Source: Streptococcus parasuis
GTDB taxonomy: Bacteria; Bacillota; Bacilli; Lactobacillales; Streptococcaceae
Length of the DNA: 64,000 nucleotides
NCBI RefSeq assembly: GCF_021654455.1
Contig: NZ_AP024276.1
Coordinates: 124,001-188,000, forward strand
Direction of reading: 5' to 3'
Part shown: in pieces, positions 63,464-64,000 of the stretch
How positions within the stretch are numbered: position 1 is the stretch's first letter
How the letters are laid out: every line of letters starts with the position of its first letter
Translations under genes and position numbers: made by a program
Notes under the pieces: generated by a model
What the model was told of the DNA's origin: nothing
The model's input: only the letters and a program-made list of their open reading frames with translations
Databases searched by the model: none

Positions 63464-63696
63464 TACTAGCGCAGGCAGTTAATCAATTAGCCCAGTTTTG
63501 TGGATTGAGATAACTGTCCTCCTTGATAATGCAAGCTCTCCAAGCCGAGCAAGGACTAGAACAAGTAAATGTTCTAGCCTTTTTTGGTGGTTCCATTCTA
63601 GCTGGTGGTGAACAACTGGCAGAAGCTATTCGAAACACGCTCGCCAAGACCTACATCATCGTAGGTGGAGCAGGTCATGTTTTTGATCTTCATTGA
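63462..63696 (+). pseudogene. Truncated and frameshifted DUF218 (YdcF/ElyC-like) gene
   Basis: The first frame reads [17 protein letters not shown] and hits a stop. A second frame from about 63529 carries VNVLAFFGGSILAGG and YIIVGGAGHVF, the DUF218 core. It ends at TGA 63694, about one third of a usual gene. The sequence just after it, GATCTTCATTGAATAATAG, resembles the MITE terminus GATTTTCATTGAGTATGA, so a repeat insertion may have cut the gene. Confidence 0.75.
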
Positions 63697-63816
63697 ATAA
63701 TAGAGCAAAAATAAAAAGCTCGTCAATAGCAAATATCCGTTGGTATCCTTTGAGATGTAAAGTTTCAAGGAAAAGATATACGAAATGTGCTTTGATTGAG
63801 CTTTTAAAATAATGAT

Positions 63817-64000
63817 TTATAGACTATCTAAAATTTGTTGGGTAGATAAAATAGTGGCAAATTCTTCGTTCAGACTAGCCAAAGTCGAGTCTTGAATTTC
63901 TTGGGCACTAAATATTCTACCTTTATGGTCATGTAGTGGGAATGATGCAGTAGCGTCTTCCGCTAATGTGACTGAAAAACCTAAATTTGTTGCCATACGG
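63817..64000 (-). CDS. Isochorismatase-like cysteine hydrolase, C-terminal part
   Basis: The last 60 codons lie in the window, and the gene continues beyond position 64000. RMATNLGFSVTLAEDATASF and the downstream HDHKGRIFSAQEI are conserved in the isochorismatase-like hydrolase family. Substrate cannot be told. The stop TAA is at 63819-63817. Confidence 0.8.
   Translation of the reverse strand, partial: RMATNLGFSVTLAEDATASFPLHDHKGRIFSAQEIQDSTLASLNEEFATILSTQQILDSL

Noticed and set aside
1..64000. CRISPR array
   Set aside because: No regularly spaced short repeats with unique spacers were seen on either strand.
1..64000. tRNA or rRNA genes
   Set aside because: No cloverleaf or ribosomal RNA signature sequence was recognised.

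Overview
The window looks like chromosomal DNA of Streptococcus suis. The reasons are the low-GC streptococcal gene style, the very large LPXTG-anchored amylopullulanase (ApuA type), a MarR/ABC/ABC cluster matching SatR-SatA-SatB, and streptococcal blocks such as argGH-rnpA-yidC-jag-rpmH and tatD-rnmV-rsmA. No rRNA, tRNA, CRISPR array or replication origin was found. Species and gene names rest on recognition of protein sequence, not on a database search.

Layout. 1-12040: an alpha/beta hydrolase, a secreted CHAP hydrolase, a LacI-type regulator and its likely target apuA, then transketolase. 12158-22807: MntH, TadA, SRP RNA, a P-loop membrane protein, Pgi, a phosphatase, the N-acetyl branch of the diaminopimelate/lysine pathway, a folate cyclo-ligase, a rhomboid protease, GalU and GpsA. 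23217-27351: satRAB efflux cluster with a dyad inside a consensus promoter. 27406-30448: an Rgg-type regulator facing a 36-aa peptide gene, a 14-aa ORF, a secreted papain-like amidase and a lipoprotein, which has the form of a peptide-signalling locus. 30543-37633: an accessory stretch with broken genes, a formate/nitrite channel, two FMN reductases, an IS1634-like element flanked by 68-bp direct repeats, and an intact copy of the gene broken at 30543. 37660-46070: Dut, a phosphatase, RadA (apparent AUC start), carbonic anhydrase, an AIM24-like protein, a LytTR regulator with a LiaF-like membrane partner, an MFS permease and GltX. 46119-50015: an IS3/IS150-type element sitting in the gltX terminator, a MerR regulator with a 19-bp-spacer promoter, a NUDIX enzyme and a VOC protein. 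50118-59075: NiaR/niacin transport, argGH, the rnpA-yidC-jag-rpmH block, a lipid kinase, TatD and RNase M5.

The most notable region is 59230-62473, inserted between rnmV and rsmA. It holds a retron: a structured msr-msd RNA with matching a1/a2 ends, then a 655-aa reverse transcriptase with retron-specific motifs fused to a Toprim-like C-terminal half. Next comes a compact type I toxin-antitoxin module (27-aa holin-like toxin, convergent antisense RNA, an overlapping leader ORF, and complementary 5' and 3' mRNA ends). Last is a YefM/YoeB-like type II module. This reads as a small defence and addiction island.

Other recurrent themes are genes whose ATG lies 6-7 nt after a -10 box with no Shine-Dalgarno (candidate leaderless mRNAs) and a MITE-like intergenic repeat present in at least three copies. 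Promoter, operator and RNA calls are inferences from motif and spacing unless stated otherwise.
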